Part shown: positions 56,716 to 64,000 of the stretch, piece by piece
Layout: each line of letters begins with the position of its first letter
Numbering within the stretch: position 1 is the stretch's first letter
DNA from: Kaistella flava (ex Peng et al. 2021)
GTDB taxonomy: Bacteria; Bacteroidota; Bacteroidia; Flavobacteriales; Weeksellaceae
Length of the DNA stretch: 64,000 nt
Assembly: GCF_015191005.1 (NCBI RefSeq)
Contig: NZ_CP040442.1
Span: forward strand, 2,108,001 to 2,172,000
Direction of reading: 5' to 3'
The notes under the pieces: generated by a model
What the model was told of the DNA's origin: nothing
Databases searched by the model: none
The model's input: only the letters and a program-made list of their open reading frames with translations
Translations under genes and position numbers: made by a program

Positions 56716-56735
56716 GCAAAGTCTCCGACTTTGCG
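56711..56735. repeat. Solo REP hairpin
   Basis: Same REP core (CAAAGTC-TCC-GACTTTG) as the REPIN ends, without an inverted partner nearby. 56736-56875 after it shows nothing else. Confidence 0.8.
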
Positions 56736-56875
56736 TCATCAAAAACTTTTAAGTGTAATAATTTTACACTTCTAATTATAGTATTAACTACTGTACTTCT
56801 CTCCCAAACGAACCCTTTCATGTATCCATAATTACACATCGCACATTCTGCCTACACTTTGGGATCTTTTGTATT

Positions 56876-57673
56876 CTATGAGTTTTTTGGGAAATACTTC
56901 CCATCTAAAAGACTCCGCTCCATGATTTCGTTAGAATCTAATGTCGCAAAATTATCAGCTACGATATCCTTCACTTTCTGAAAGTCCTCTATTGAACAAT
57001 TAGGATAAACCCTGATCTTTATCTCCTTCAAAACATTTTCATCAATTGGCAGATCTATATATTCAGGAAGATTATTTCTTTCTTGATGTTTACATCCTGC
57101 ATATAAATAAAACCGAACTTCATCCTGAAATGACCAAAATGCATCCTTATACCTTATTGGAGCTGCTTGATGAGATAAACCTATTCCATTTCCATCTTCA
57201 CTTTCTTTCCAATGCTGCTTCTTAAGTGCTGTAAAGTTCTCGTCATATTCAACTTTGACAACAAACCCATTTTCTTCATCCATAGGAGGTGCAAAGTAGT
57301 ATTTCTGATCGTTTTGATACCAGTCGACAAAAGGTCTTGGATAAAACATATTTTTACAAGGATGATTATCCTCCAAAGGAATTTTTTCTAAAAATTGATC
57401 TGTTCCCGCAATGGGTATAGGAAATTTCTTATACCATTTAATAGGCATTTCAATACGAACTCCTTTGCGTGCATACATCGCCCATTGGGGAATTTTTTCT
57501 TTCATATCTAAAACCCAGCAAGACAAGAAATAATTCTTTTTCAATATTTCTGGCAAACCATCAGTTTCTGTTCTATCATCCATCAAATCAAAACGTTTGA
57601 AGCGGATAGTTTTATTTTTTAATATTAAACCTAAAGTTGTAATATCTGTATAATGATATATTTTTTCTGTCAT
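56876..57673 (-). CDS. DUF2971-family protein, last gene of the SecB/ART-like operon
   Basis: 265 residues from ATG 57673 (MTEKIYHYTDITTLGLILKNKTIRF); ATG 57685 is also possible. YHYTDITTLGLILKNKTIRFKRFDLMDDRTE and FLSCWVLDMKEKIPQWAMYARKGVRIEMPIKW are the DUF2971 signature segments, and WSFQDEVRFYLYAG lies near the end. It follows the ART-like gene by about 39 bp with no terminator between, so co-transcription is likely. Its role is unknown; the position suggests an extra effector or accessory factor of the module. Confidence 0.75.
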   Translation of the reverse strand: MTEKIYHYTDITTLGLILKNKTIRFKRFDLMDDRTETDGLPEILKKNYFLSCWVLDMKEKIPQWAMYARKGVRIEMPIKWYKKFPIPIAGTDQFLEKIPLEDNHPCKNMFYPRPFVDWYQNDQKYYFAPPMDEENGFVVKVEYDENFTALKKQHWKESEDGNGIGLSHQAAPIRYKDAFWSFQDEVRFYLYAGCKHQERNNLPEYIDLPIDENVLKEIKIRVYPNCSIEDFQKVKDIVADNFATLDSNEIMERSLLDGKYFPKNS

Positions 57674-57712
57674 TGTTCCTATCATATCAATTACTCCCTT
57701 TTAAATTTATTA

Positions 57713-58288
57713 TTAAACTACAAAATCAGGGTTATATTCGTCTGGGAACTCAATTTTAATATTTCTTAAATTAAGACTTCTTTTATTAAAAAGACATAGT
57801 TGAATTGCCGGTTTATAATCTAAATATTGTGGTTTTGATACTTCAAATATTAGACGGTGTTTGTATTTTTTATACTCTTCTTTGTGATCAGAAATTGATT
57901 TTATCCCATAAACCCTTATTGCTTGAAAACTGAAATCAGGTACTTTTCTTAAAAAAGTAATAATTCTTGCAACAGTAGTATTTGCATTCGCCATATTTTT
58001 TGATGTAAGAAGCTTTACGCTTTCGGCAAAATCTTGCATATGTTCCGTATCTCCAACGAGATCAAAACATTCATCTGAACTAAAGTCGCATTCTGCTCGA
58101 CAGATAATATAAGAATCACCATGCCTTACTTTCCCCCACCAATGTGCGTTTTCTATGAAAGTATCCCAAAAATAATAGCCATCACCAAGCCAAGCATTGC
58201 CCCAATTACAAATAAAAGGAGCATTATCTTCAATATAATCCGGATTGCCCTTATCTTTAAGAGTTTGATATAACGTTTTTACTTTCAC
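57713..58288 (-). CDS. Putative ART-like toxin candidate in SecB-like operon
   Basis: 191 residues, no certain family. The stretch WGNAWLGDGYYFWDTFIENAHWWGK (29-53) parallels WLGNGFYIWENNYARALKWAE of the protein at 52442, and both end with a strand like IQLCLFNKR / IQICIRN. The early ART His is not seen here (TLYQTL in place of the H-G motif), so classical ADP-ribosylation chemistry is doubtful. It begins 6 bp after the stop of the SecB-like gene. In known toxin-antitoxin-chaperone operons the toxin is served by an antitoxin that needs a SecB-like chaperone. Here the position and partner genes suggest a comparable toxin role, which is inference. Confidence 0.55.
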   Translation of the reverse strand: MKVKTLYQTLKDKGNPDYIEDNAPFICNWGNAWLGDGYYFWDTFIENAHWWGKVRHGDSYIICRAECDFSSDECFDLVGDTEHMQDFAESVKLLTSKNMANANTTVARIITFLRKVPDFSFQAIRVYGIKSISDHKEEYKKYKHRLIFEVSKPQYLDYKPAIQLCLFNKRSLNLRNIKIEFPDEYNPDFVV

Positions 58289-58294
58289 GCTATT

Positions 58295-58705
58295 TTATAT
58301 TTGAGTGGTATTTTCTCTTAGTGGTTTTTCAAGCGAAGAAAGATTCATTGTTGGAAGAATAACAGGAGGAATATTTGCCTGTAAGGTTACTGTACTTATG
58401 AAAGCTCTCATATAAGGAAAAATGATAGCTATAGAATTTCTATAAAAATAGGTTGGGATTTCTTCAATATCATTAACATTTTCGAACTTAAAAGTTGCAA
58501 CACATTCAATAGCCACAAAAGGTATTTCACCACCTTCTGTGTCTGCTTTAAAAATAAATTTCAGCTCGTATGAAGAAGAATCTGATAAAAAAACACCAGA
58601 TGGCTCAAATGAAATCCCTAAATCATTTGATTTTCTATTTTCAAGATTGATATCAACTTTAGAAAAGAAATATTTTTCTAAACTAAAGGCCGCTTTGTTT
58701 TCCAT
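58295..58705 (-). CDS. SecB-like chaperone
   Basis: 136 residues, the length usual for SecB (about 140-155). The core signature is present: AIIFPYMRAFISTVTLQANIPPVILPTMNLSSL (93-125), as in FPYxRxxI...GxPPxxLxPxN of SecB, after several beta strands (SYELKFIFKAD, IPFVAIECVATFKFE). SecB-like proteins away from the export SecB often act as chaperones for antitoxins (TAC systems, as with Mycobacterium Rv1957). It lies 17 bp after the small first gene and 6 bp before the ART-like gene. I therefore read it as a dedicated chaperone rather than the general export chaperone. Confidence 0.82.
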   Translation of the reverse strand: MENKAAFSLEKYFFSKVDINLENRKSNDLGISFEPSGVFLSDSSSYELKFIFKADTEGGEIPFVAIECVATFKFENVNDIEEIPTYFYRNSIAIIFPYMRAFISTVTLQANIPPVILPTMNLSSLEKPLRENTTQI

Positions 58706-58722
58706 TGTTAAACTAATTTAGG

Positions 58723-58959
58723 CTAATATAAAAAAAAATCCGAAGCGAACTTCGGATTTTCTAATATTTCATTTTTGCAACTGAATTCCCAATATGAATT
58801 TCGAACTTCTGTCTCATAAAATGACTTGGACTGATGCAAAAAATCATCAACCTTCGATCCTACAGAATCATATTTTTCAGTATCTGCCCAATCTTTAGCT
58901 ATTTGCTGTTCAGGAACACTTTGAAAATATGCTTTTAATGTCTCCAATACTGTTTTCAT
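58723..58959 (-). CDS. Small protein, first gene of SecB/ART-like operon (putative chaperone-addicted antitoxin)
   Basis: 78 residues from ATG 58959 (MKTVLETLKAYFQSVPEQQIAKDWADTEKYD); ATG 58983 adds 8 residues and sits closer to the promoter-like TACATTTG. Contains two helical stretches and a hydrophobic, aromatic C-terminus (FASDFFLY) that could be a chaperone-binding tail of the kind known in TAC antitoxins. No DNA-binding family recognised. The last codons also form a strong intrinsic terminator. Antitoxin identity is inferred only from position. Confidence 0.65.
   Translation of the reverse strand: MKTVLETLKAYFQSVPEQQIAKDWADTEKYDSVGSKVDDFLHQSKSFYETEVRNSYWEFSCKNEILENPKFASDFFLY
58730..58759 (-). 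terminator. Intrinsic terminator inside the last codons of the first operon gene
   Basis: Perfect 10-bp stem AAATCCGAAG/CTTCGGATTT (58759-58750 and 58745-58736) with a UUCG tetraloop, followed by a run of T (58738-58730). The hairpin encodes NPKFASDFF of the small protein, so transcription can end right at the stop of gene 1, before the SecB-like gene. It would favour gene 1 over the downstream genes. Confidence 0.8.
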
Positions 58960-59013
58960 ATTATTTATCTTATCATTATACAATTACCCGGTAGCTGTAC
59001 AACAATTACTATG

Positions 59014-59021
59014 CAAATGTA
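59014..59021 (-). promoter_or_regulatory. -7 promoter element of SecB/ART-like operon (TACATTTG)
   Basis: Matches TAnnTTTG, 55 nt before ATG 58959 and 31 nt before ATG 58983. No clear -33 TTG. The stretch 58984-59255 otherwise holds only a caagacaaaaag-type repeat. Confidence 0.45.
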
Positions 59022-59255
59022 CTCAAAAAATGTTATATATTATATCATCACAGATAATGTAGGACCAAAATACCTGCCTACCCCATTTTCAGCTTATTCT
59101 CAAAATATACAAAACGCTGTCGTTTCAGTCTTCATCATGTCCTATAAAAGCAAAGCCCAACTCCCGTTAGGATTTTCTGTGAAAAAACTCACTTCACCAG
59201 GCTTTCATTTCTTTTCCTCAAGACAAAAAGAAAGCTTAGTTATTATCTACAGTGT

Positions 59256-59939
59256 TTATTTTTTTATTTGATTTTCAATTATTTCAAGTAATGTGTTCGG
59301 CCAGTTTACTACAGCAATCCAATTTTTATTTTTTCTTTCATAAATAAATTTTTTCCTCGTAATTTCTGTACTTCTGAGAACAGCTTCAAGCATTGGATTA
59401 GAACCAGTTATAAAACCTTCCAAAGGCTCTCCAGCTGTAATTAAATTATGTGTGAAATTGTTTCGCAATTTTGATAAAAAATTTATTTTTTCTGAATCTG
59501 TAAACTTTATGTATTCTCCTGTTGGAGCTTGCATAAATAGACTTTTAAAAAGTACTTGTTGTTCTTCCTCATTCAATATATTATTAATGAAATATTTGAA
59601 AGATTTTGTTGCGCCGTAACGTTTATTATATTCTAATAATCCTTTCTTTGATATTTCTCTAAGATCAGAACTTCCAATTTTATCAAAAAATAATTCACTT
59701 TCTTTTAGGCTTAACCAATCCATATAACTAACGTGATTTTTACTAGACTGACCCAATAAATCAAAGCATGTTAAGCATAGGTAATATATTAAACCTTCAA
59801 AATCAGAATAGGTATGTTTTATAACATTCTTATTGTTTTCTTCACAATATTCTCCATCATTACCGTAAAATATGGCCTTGTTTTTGTAAAGTTTTTTTAC
59901 TAGCATTAATCGCTTTTTGACTAAATTATTATTAATCAT
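59256..59939 (-). CDS. Hypothetical protein with HEPN-like R-x4-H motif
   Basis: 227 residues, no family recognised. All-helical look. The region FLSKLRNNFTHNLITAG contains R159-N-N-F-T-H164, the R-x4-H pattern of HEPN RNases, in the right kind of helix, and an earlier helical stretch contains FEGLIYYLCLTCFDLLGQSS. HEPN proteins are common in defence islands and toxin-antitoxin systems. Same strand as the SecB/ART operon, ending about 235 bp before that operon's promoter, so it is a separate unit. No partner gene (such as an MNT nucleotidyltransferase) is present. Role uncertain. Confidence 0.7.
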   Translation of the reverse strand: MINNNLVKKRLMLVKKLYKNKAIFYGNDGEYCEENNKNVIKHTYSDFEGLIYYLCLTCFDLLGQSSKNHVSYMDWLSLKESELFFDKIGSSDLREISKKGLLEYNKRYGATKSFKYFINNILNEEEQQVLFKSLFMQAPTGEYIKFTDSEKINFLSKLRNNFTHNLITAGEPLEGFITGSNPMLEAVLRSTEITRKKFIYERKNKNWIAVVNWPNTLLEIIENQIKK

Positions 59940-60022
59940 ACAGGTGTCTTAAAATTAACTATAATTTTATATGATATTTACTCTGCAACATTCTGACTAA
60001 CGTTAAATTTCAATATTGATAA

Positions 60023-60304
60023 TCAACATTTTGCGATTTCAATATCCCTGTCAGTCAAACCAAATTTAGTGATTTGTTTTTGATTTCTTTTAGCTGCAGC
60101 AATTTTTCTTTTCTCGTCAAGGAAAAGATATGGTGAAGGTGGTTGGTAGCTTTGGCCCTTTACAAGCATATTCCAGCTGATGACGGCGAGTTTGCGGGCC
60201 AGAGCCGAGACAGCGGTGGCTCTCCCTTTTTTATAGTTCAGTCTTTTGAAAAAATCTGCCAGCCAGCCTTCTTTCAGATTCCCTATGGCATTGCAGTGTT
60301 TCGA
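60023..60304 (-). pseudogene. IS110-family transposase, C-terminal remnant
   Basis: About 90 residues of one open stretch: HCNAIGNLKEGWLADFFKRL, then NYKKGRATAVSALARKLAVISWNMLVKGQSY and a basic tail ending at TGA 60025-60023. RxGxxxAxxAxARKLAxxxWxML is typical of the end of IS110/IS1111 transposases. The catalytic parts are absent; upstream sequence is repeat DNA. Confidence 0.75.
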
Positions 60305-61163
60305 AAAGCAATTTTTTATTTATGGGTGACCACGCGAAAGGATTCGCGCGGTAGCGGGGAATCGGCGCATCTCAATGAGATTTCATAACGCAGAAGGCTC
60401 CTAAGTCGAAGACTTAGCGCAACGGGTCATTAGTACAGCCAGCAATTTTCTATGAGTTTCAGCTACGAAGTAGCGACATCAATTAGCATAGGGCGAAGCC
60501 CTATGGACAATATAACCGTCCCAATCCAGCCCTGAAAGGGCGGTATCATTTTTTTAGTCATCGTAAGAAATATTGCAAAATTAGATAGTCAAAGAATATA
60601 AGTGTGTGCCAGGGAGAAATAGTATGGCTCAAAGTCAGAGACTTTGCGCAGCAGGTAACGTTTTTTGTACCAGGTGGTAAAGAAGTAATCCTAACATAGA
60701 AAAGTATTTTTATGTGATGCAAAACGTCTTTTCTTGCCCCAACCCTTACTTCGACAGGCTCAGCATAAAAAAGGGTGGAAAAGACTTCCGCTATATTCAC
60801 AGGCGACGAATCAATTTAAATTACCAATGGCGCGGATTTTTAATCCGTGCCACTAGTTAATACAAATAGCCATTTTATGCCAAACTTTTGATACACCAGC
60901 CACCATTAAGATCCCCTCTTTGCGAAGAGTGCGTAACGAACGAAAGCCTGTCCGCCTTGGCGGAAAGCAATCTCAAAAACTGTTTCGTACTTTATCGGTA
61001 ATTTTATATAAGACACGCTGTTAGAAGAAGTCACGGATTACAAATCCGCAATATTAGGTTAAGCAAACGTGATGCTTTCAGATTTCTGATATTCTCTAAT
61101 ACTTTGATCCATAGTGCTAAATTAAACAATTTTTAATATTTTTATTGAAACAAAAAACAAATA
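60305..61163. repeat. Repeat-rich intergenic region
   Basis: Holds a variant REP (gctcctaagtcgaagacttagcgc, about 60389-60414), a solo inverted REP (60627-60652), a cttcgacaggctcagcataa repeat (60749-60770), the ggcgcggattttt...aatccgtgcc palindrome (60829-60852) and its reverse near 61030. The last 90 bp (AT-rich) should contain the promoter of the protease gene. No gene. Confidence 0.6.
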
Positions 61164-62264
61164 ATGGGAAATAGAATAATTTATTTAAATAATGAATCAG
61201 CACAAAAGATTGGTTTTAATAAAAAGCGAAATGTTAACAAAGAGCAAACCGAGAATACCAACCGAACCATAAGCGAAGTCAAAAAACATTATTTTAGAAC
61301 CTACAAAGAATCTTTTTTAGTACAACGAACAGAAAGAGAAATCAACCGCTCGTTAGACCTGCCCTACACTATAGATTTGATCAAAATTCATTTTTATAAA
61401 TCATTTGATAATGACCTTCACAAAACATTCCTAACTAAATACGGCATTACTCCCGTAGAGTACACCGATTTTAACAGAACCGTTCTCTTCCAGATTGAAG
61501 AGGAGGAAAAGTTGATAATTTTTTTACAACATTTACAAACAATTATAGACAGCGCACCAGAGACCACTTATCAAAATACAGAATTCAATCTTTTAGCCTT
61601 GATGGAGAGGTTTTCATTTTATTCCACTCAAGACAGAGTTGATACACTTGATAATGAAGGTCTTGTAATTTCTTTAATATCAACCCATTTGGTTGAGTTC
61701 TATAACAGTCAGAAAGAAATTTTATTTGCCAATTTAGAAGAGTTATCCATTCCATATACCTATTCTGAAAACACGCCAGCTATAATTGAAATTCATCAGA
61801 TATCGCAGGAACAGTTAACAATAATTACAAACAATTTTGACATCGTCAAAACAATAATTAGTTCCCGATCGGGAAACATTCGTCCCGGTATAGCAGGCCC
61901 TGTTAGAGAATACGGATTCAATATTACAGTCGAGGATCACCTGCCTGTGATAGGCATTATAGACACAGGAATCACTCGTATTGAGCCATTTCGCGATGCG
62001 CTACTGCCAGCAAATTTCAATCACACCAATTATCCTGCAGAATGGGATGAAGAAGGGCATGGCACACTGGTCGCTGGTTTAGTAATATTAGGAGATGATT
62101 TCTATTTGGAAGAAAAAGAAACTTACCCTGCTAAGGCAAAAATCATGAACATCAAAGCATTGCATTTCAGTAATGATGAAATCAATATTGACTATTCCGA
62201 TGAAAGTGAACACCTAATTCCGACCAAAGTGGACAGTGGTTTTGATGATGATTTCTTGGGTTAA
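61164..62264 (+). pseudogene. Subtilisin-like (S8) serine protease, truncated at an IS21 element
   Basis: 366 codons. About 255 N-terminal residues of helical/beta sequence without a signal peptide point to a cytoplasmic enzyme. Then the S8 domain starts: VIGIIDTGI with the catalytic Asp near 267, and EEGHGTLVAG with the catalytic His near 298. The catalytic Ser (GTSxAxP) and oxyanion Asn regions are missing, and the frame leaves family-like sequence at about ESEHLIPTK, ending in KVDSGFDDDFLG next to istB. The long N-terminal part and accessory context recall the IetS protease of the IetAS defence pair, but no AAA ATPase partner is in view; this is a guess. Inactive as it stands. Confidence 0.8.
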
Positions 62265-62283
62265 AATTAGACAAAATTATTTA

Positions 62284-63015
62284 TTACTTTTTCATTTTTT
62301 TTCTCATGGATTCCCCTTGCAGTTCAAAGCGGATTGCTGAGTGAATAATCCGATCCAAAATAGCATCTGCAATTGTTTTTTCTTCAATAAGATCATACCA
62401 GTTTTTTACCGGTAGCTGTGAGCAAAAGATGGTTGCTCTTTTTTGATTTCTATCCTCTATCAAATCCATTAGTATCATCTGCTTTTCATTATTTATGGCT
62501 TGCAGTCCAAAGTCGTCGATAATCAATAAATCATGACTTTCTATTTTGTTGAGTTCCTTGATGTAGGAACCATCTGCTTTTGCCATCATTAATTTCTGGA
62601 AGAGTTTGCCCAAATTATAGTACAAGACTTTATATCCTTTGATGCAACTTTGATGTCCCAAGGCTGTGGCCAAAAAGCTCTTTCCGGTTCCTGTACAACC
62701 TGTAATGAGTATGTTTTCATTTCTGTCAATAAAGGAACAGTCCGATAAACGGCTGAGGAGATTTCGATCAATATTGCGATCGCCGGTATAGCTTATTTCC
62801 TCTAATGATGCCTGATAATGGAACTTTGCATTTTTGAGTAATCGCTCGGTTCGGCTGTTGTTACGTCCATTATCTTCAGACTCAATAAGCCATGCAATGA
62901 ACTCATCGTTGGTAAAAGTGTCCTGGTTTCTGGTTTCGAATGAAGATTCATACGCTCTTTTCATTCCGTTTAAACGCATTTTCTGCATCTTTTCAATAGT
63001 GGCATTTGTATTCAT
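62284..63015 (-). CDS. istB: IS21-like element helper ATPase IstB
   Basis: 243 residues. AAA+ ATPase that assists the IstA transposase in target choice and strand transfer. Walker A GCTGTGKS (106-113), Walker B LLIIDDF (163-169), and sensor-like ATIFCSQLPVKNWYDLIEEKTIADAILDRIIHSA near the end, all as in IstB. Length is normal. It starts 21 bp after the istA stop; both genes belong to one unit. Confidence 0.95.
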   Translation of the reverse strand: MNTNATIEKMQKMRLNGMKRAYESSFETRNQDTFTNDEFIAWLIESEDNGRNNSRTERLLKNAKFHYQASLEEISYTGDRNIDRNLLSRLSDCSFIDRNENILITGCTGTGKSFLATALGHQSCIKGYKVLYYNLGKLFQKLMMAKADGSYIKELNKIESHDLLIIDDFGLQAINNEKQMILMDLIEDRNQKRATIFCSQLPVKNWYDLIEEKTIADAILDRIIHSAIRFELQGESMRKKMKK

Positions 63016-63036
63016 AATTTAGTTTTATTTAAATTG

Positions 63037-64000
63037 TTAAGCATAATATTTTGATCCTCTGATATTGTCATGATTAGAAATGGATACGTTGAATAAATCG
63101 GCTTGTTCCTCTTCTTTATCAAGTCCTCTTTCTAAAATGTTTTTGATAGAATTGTAGCTTATAGCATCGTAGCTCAGTGCCCGTTTACAGGCGTTATCCA
63201 AACGCTGCTTTCCTATCTTGGATTCCATGCTCAATATTCCCATGCAACTCTTGTAGCTCTGTTCAGGATACTGCTTTTTATCCAATATTTTCTCGATATA
63301 CTCCTTTGTATGATTGCCTATTTTTTGTGCCCAGGAGATAAAAAATTCCGAACTCCAATCGCTATTGTAGGTGTGGTTTACAGGCATGTGTTCCTTTATG
63401 GTCACATAATCATAAGCCTTGCGACTGCGTGGATGTAGTGCGATTCGGGCTTGGTTGTGGTAGATTTCCACCACGCTTTGGGTAAGAACCAACTTTACTT
63501 TCTTTCCGATATAGGCGTTGGGTACGCTGTAATAGTTTTTGTCAGCAGAATAATAGGCATGGCAATTCTTCTGTACGGTGGCAATTTTGTAGTCTCTAAG
63601 CTCATATTTCTCCATAGGCAATGACTTTAAAGCATCCTTTTCAATTTCTAAAAATAGAGATGTACGACTACTGTGTTTTTTTTGAAAAGGGGTTTGGTTG
63701 TAAGTCAAAAGAAGTTTCTTTATTGCCACATTCAATTCAGCAATGCTATAAAATTCTTTATCTCTTAAAGCTGCATATATGCGGGTATAAGTGATATTCA
63801 CGGCACCTTCAACTAAAGATTTGTCCTTGGGTTTCAAAGCTCTTGCAGGCATAATTGAAGTGTCGTAATGCGAAGCAAAGCAGGCAAATTGTTCGTTTAC
63901 ATGCGGCTCGTATCTATGGGATTTGGTTACTGCTGATTTTAAATTGTCGGGAATAATGCAAGCTGGAACCCCTCCCAGATAATGCAAACAGTTTTGAACA
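63037..64000 (-). CDS. istA: IS21 family transposase IstA, C-terminal part (cut by window edge)
   Basis: The frame is open to the window end; the TTG at 63987 is not a start. It carries the second catalytic Asp in IPDNLKSAV and the Glu in KSLVEGAVNITYTRIYAAL of the DDE/rve core. It also contains the C-terminal domain with YYSADKNYYSVPNAYIGKKVKLV and the HPRSRKAYDYVTIKEHMPVNH segment found in IstA proteins. The N-terminal HTH and first Asp lie outside the window. Confidence 0.93.
   Translation of the reverse strand, partial: VQNCLHYLGGVPACIIPDNLKSAVTKSHRYEPHVNEQFACFASHYDTSIMPARALKPKDKSLVEGAVNITYTRIYAALRDKEFYSIAELNVAIKKLLLTYNQTPFQKKHSSRTSLFLEIEKDALKSLPMEKYELRDYKIATVQKNCHAYYSADKNYYSVPNAYIGKKVKLVLTQSVVEIYHNQARIALHPRSRKAYDYVTIKEHMPVNHTYNSDWSSEFFISWAQKIGNHTKEYIEKILDKKQYPEQSYKSCMGILSMESKIGKQRLDNACKRALSYDAISYNSIKNILERGLDKEEEQADLFNVSISNHDNIRGSKYYA

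Larger units (their letters stand above)
62230..64000 (-). mobile_element. IS21-family insertion sequence (partial, runs off right edge)
   Basis: Contains istB (62284-63015) and most of istA (63037 to the edge) in the normal IS21 order on the minus strand. The junction with the protease gene is probably near tggacagtggtttt at about 62230, since IS21-type ends begin with TG. The other end is outside the window, so the inverted repeat and target duplication cannot be confirmed. Confidence 0.85.

Noticed and set aside
59011..59271. 86-codon plus-strand frame between the HEPN-like gene and the SecB operon
   Set aside because: Overlaps the operon promoter and a dispersed repeat, has no family-like sequence.
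60143..60388. 81-codon plus-strand frame
   Set aside because: It is the shadow of the IS110 transposase remnant on the minus strand.

Overview
The window looks like a low-GC chromosome segment from a flavobacterium of the Bacteroidota, probably Weeksellaceae (Chryseobacterium/Kaistella-like). The evidence is the many secreted proteins with type IX secretion (T9SS) type A C-terminal sorting domains, TAnnTTTG-type promoter elements, A-rich start regions without Shine-Dalgarno sequences, and flavobacterial dispersed repeats. No tRNA, rRNA or CRISPR array was recognised.

Region 1 (1-36.4 kb, all minus strand) is a run of seven very large T9SS-exported surface or secreted proteins. The first is cut by the window edge. 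The other six share one C-terminal cassette of about 430-550 residues ending in the sorting domain, joined to quite different N-terminal parts: SUEL-lectin-like and Ig-like modules, beta-helix-like repeats, FN3, choice-of-anchor-D-like, IPT/TIG and cadherin/Big_9-like modules. Each gene is followed by a similar GCCG/CGGC terminator hairpin. Two genes share about 1.3 kb of near-identical 3' DNA and also share a conserved, apparently structured 5' leader. Two genes are split by single-base frameshifts in short homopolymers. A decayed IS3 element lies at 32-33.1 kb.

Region 2 (36.4-50.6 kb) holds housekeeping and secreted single genes: lipoate-protein ligase, an M4 metalloprotease, an acetyltransferase/sugar-transferase pair (PglD/PglC type) and a PQQ-type sugar dehydrogenase. 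Long repeat-rich non-coding stretches separate them. A Tn5/IS50-like IS4-family element (43180-44694) has a 9-bp target duplication.

Region 3 (47.7-64 kb) is an accessory island. It contains a REP-associated tyrosine transposase (RAYT) gene and about six short REPIN/MITE-like elements bounded by the same inverted REP hairpins. It also contains a truncated Abi_2-like gene, a broken XRE regulator, two DUF2971-like genes, a HEPN-like protein, remnants of IS1182 and IS110 transposases, and a subtilisin-like protease truncated next to an IS21 element (istAB) that runs off the right edge. Two operons look like toxin-antitoxin modules. At 53244-52442 a 56-residue protein is coupled by TAATG to a protein with ADP-ribosyltransferase-like motifs. 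At 58959-56876 a small protein, a SecB-like chaperone, a second ART-like protein and a DUF2971 protein form one operon, with a perfect intrinsic terminator inside the last codons of the first gene. The second operon resembles a toxin-antitoxin-chaperone (TAC) arrangement with an unusual toxin candidate and is the best candidate here for an undescribed system.
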